Source: Typhlomys cinereus
Lineage: Eukaryota > Chordata > Mammalia > Rodentia > Platacanthomyidae
NCBI GenBank assembly: GCA_023101885.1
Contig: JALPQD010000629.1
Coordinates: 686,080 to 750,079 of the forward strand
Length of the DNA stretch: 64,000 bases
Direction of reading: 5' to 3'
The notes beneath the pieces were generated by a model. The model was not told the origin of the DNA, ran no database searches, and saw nothing but the letters and a program-made list of their open reading frames with translations. Within the stretch, counting starts at the first letter, position 1; every line of letters starts with the position of its first letter. The translations under genes were made by a program, and so were the position numbers. Of this stretch, positions 62,424 through 64,000 are shown piece after piece.

Positions 62424-64000
62424 CCTCCCCATCACCACATTCCTTCTAGAACTTTCTATTCCAGCCCAGCTCCCACCCATTCTTCCTACAGAGAGCCATA
62501 CTAGTGGATAGTGATGCTTGGAATGTCGCCTTCTAGAAAGATCTCATTCCCTGATAAAAGCATGAAAATCTGACAGCAACTGTAATCATAGGCCTGCGTG
62601 GAAAAACGGAAGTATGGAAGCCCACTGGGGTCAAACCCACTGGTGCTTTCCGGAGCCCCTACTGGGTAAGCCACTGCCTGAGACCACAGGGATCTGACTG
62701 GACCTGAAATGTTTCATGTAAACTGTCTCTCCCTGGTTCACCCTGAATATCTGGAAAGATCTGATGCTCCGGCTCTAGGCCGACAAGCCAGAACACACTA
62801 GAAGCTACGGAAACGTTCCCATAATCCTATCTCTCCTTCCTACCAGTAAGAGGTTCATGTCTGGATTTGCATACCCATTCCCAGTCACCCCTCCCCCCTT
62901 TATAAATAGTCTGGTGGGACTCAGCCGTCTTCTTACTGCTCTCCCTCTGGGGGCTGTGGGATTTCCCCCCACCTGGTACAGCCAACTCTTCTCCATTTTT
63001 ACTGTGTTTTTTTCCCCTCTTTTCATATTCTCTAGCCTCAGGGCAATTTCGTAAGCTGGTGCACTAGACGGGGTGTGTTTGAATGGAATTTTGGTAAAAG
63101 TAATGGATGGTGAGCTTCGGCTAGCCTGGGATACCCCCCCTCTCCCTGACATCCTTAATGCCCAGTGCATGGTCAAAAATAAATAGATGCCTCTCAGAAA
63201 ATGAGAAGCATCCTCCCTTTGTATGTCACTGGACAAGGACGCTTCTCAGTCATGTTGGTGCGGGTTTTTCTACCACCTTCTCAACCCTGCTCTCTCTGTC
63301 CCCCACCTCCCTCACCTGGTGAATCCCAGCCCTGAAGTTGCAAATTGGCCAACCTCCTCCGCCAGCTTGTGGAGTCCTCCCTCCTCCCCTTCCTCCACCA
63401 CCACGCCTGGAGGGGACAAAAGGACCCTGATTTCCCTCCTGCAAATGCGTGCCAGCTGCCAGCATGCAACACGGCCCTGTGAGCCTAGAGGCCAAGCTTG
63501 GGCGCCATGGCCCCAGCTGAGTCCCACGTGCTTTTCAAAGTGGCTGATCCTCTGGGCAGAGGGGAATGGGGGTGCAGTTATCCAAGACCCCAAAGCACTC
63601 AGAAGTCAATTCCAGTTGGCTTTGAAGTGCATTCGCGAACTTTCTTTCATTTCCCCATGACAGTCAGGCCTGTGCTTAATCCTCTTTACTCCTGCTGATA
63701 TTGAACCGAGCCCACTGCCACCCTGGGGTCATATGGGATGTACCTGGTCACTTGCAAGGAATGGTCCTGTAGGGAACTGGGGGCCATACCTAGACATAGG
63801 CTGTAAAGGGAACTGGGGGTCTGTAGGTCAGCAAGGCCCCTGCCCCGATGGAACTTTCTGGAAAGGTAGACTGTCGGGGGAGAAATAAAGAACCGGTCTT
63901 CAGTCTCCAGGAAGCTTAATGTTTTGCTCTGAAGACTTCACCTGGTTAGATGAGACCCATCGACAATCATCCATTATTGAAGTTCACCCTCAAAGTCAAC
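62424..64000. other. Intergenic sequence to the window end
   Basis: No gene recognised. A short imperfect direct duplication around GTAGGGAACTGGGGG (63771-63785) and AAAGGGAACTGGGGG (63806-63820) lies near the end. Confidence 0.35.

Overview
The window is mammalian nuclear DNA, and the repeat content points to a rodent. It holds B1, ID and ID-B1 (B4-type) SINEs, B3-like tRNA-derived SINEs, old MIR and LINE-1 fragments, and many long (TG)n, (CT)n and (GGAT)n microsatellites. The youngest SINE family present is tRNA-derived, about 230-340 bp, in two subfamilies ending in CA-rich or AATAAT-rich tails. It does not look like the mouse or rat B2 consensus that I know. By inference, the animal is a rodent outside Muridae that carries its own B2-superfamily SINE, perhaps a jerboa-like dipodoid. 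I cannot prove that here.

One protein-coding gene is supported, on the + strand: the 3' part of IGSF21, a GPI-anchored immunoglobulin-superfamily synaptic adhesion protein. Six coding exons are visible at 16258-16373, 19522-19995, 27007-27092, 28224-28416, 29136-29174 and 29687-29760. A short 3' UTR and an ATTAAA poly(A) signal follow near 29888. The signal peptide and the first Ig domain are not in the window, so bases 1-16257 are read as the large upstream intron. One junction is odd: the second visible exon ends one base short of the phase that the next exon needs.

Downstream, 29.9-64 kb is intergenic as far as I can see. It holds SINEs, a decayed endogenous retrovirus-like segment with an RNase H remnant (about 31.07-32.34 kb), a probable solitary LTR (about 61.08-61.68 kb), several minisatellites, and a few AT-rich islands dense in homeodomain- or octamer-like sites that are candidate conserved regulatory elements (about 39.5, 42.6, 46.7, 48.0 and 50.4 kb).

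I see no operon, CRISPR array, secondary-metabolite cluster or new defence-like system. The most interesting signals are the IGSF21 phase break, serial SINE insertions into one target site, a SINE nested in a SINE with target duplications, a perfect 16-bp target duplication marking a recent insertion, and a 35-bp minisatellite born from an interspersed repeat next to an IGSF21 exon. Almost all long open frames in the window come from microsatellites or minisatellites and are not genes.
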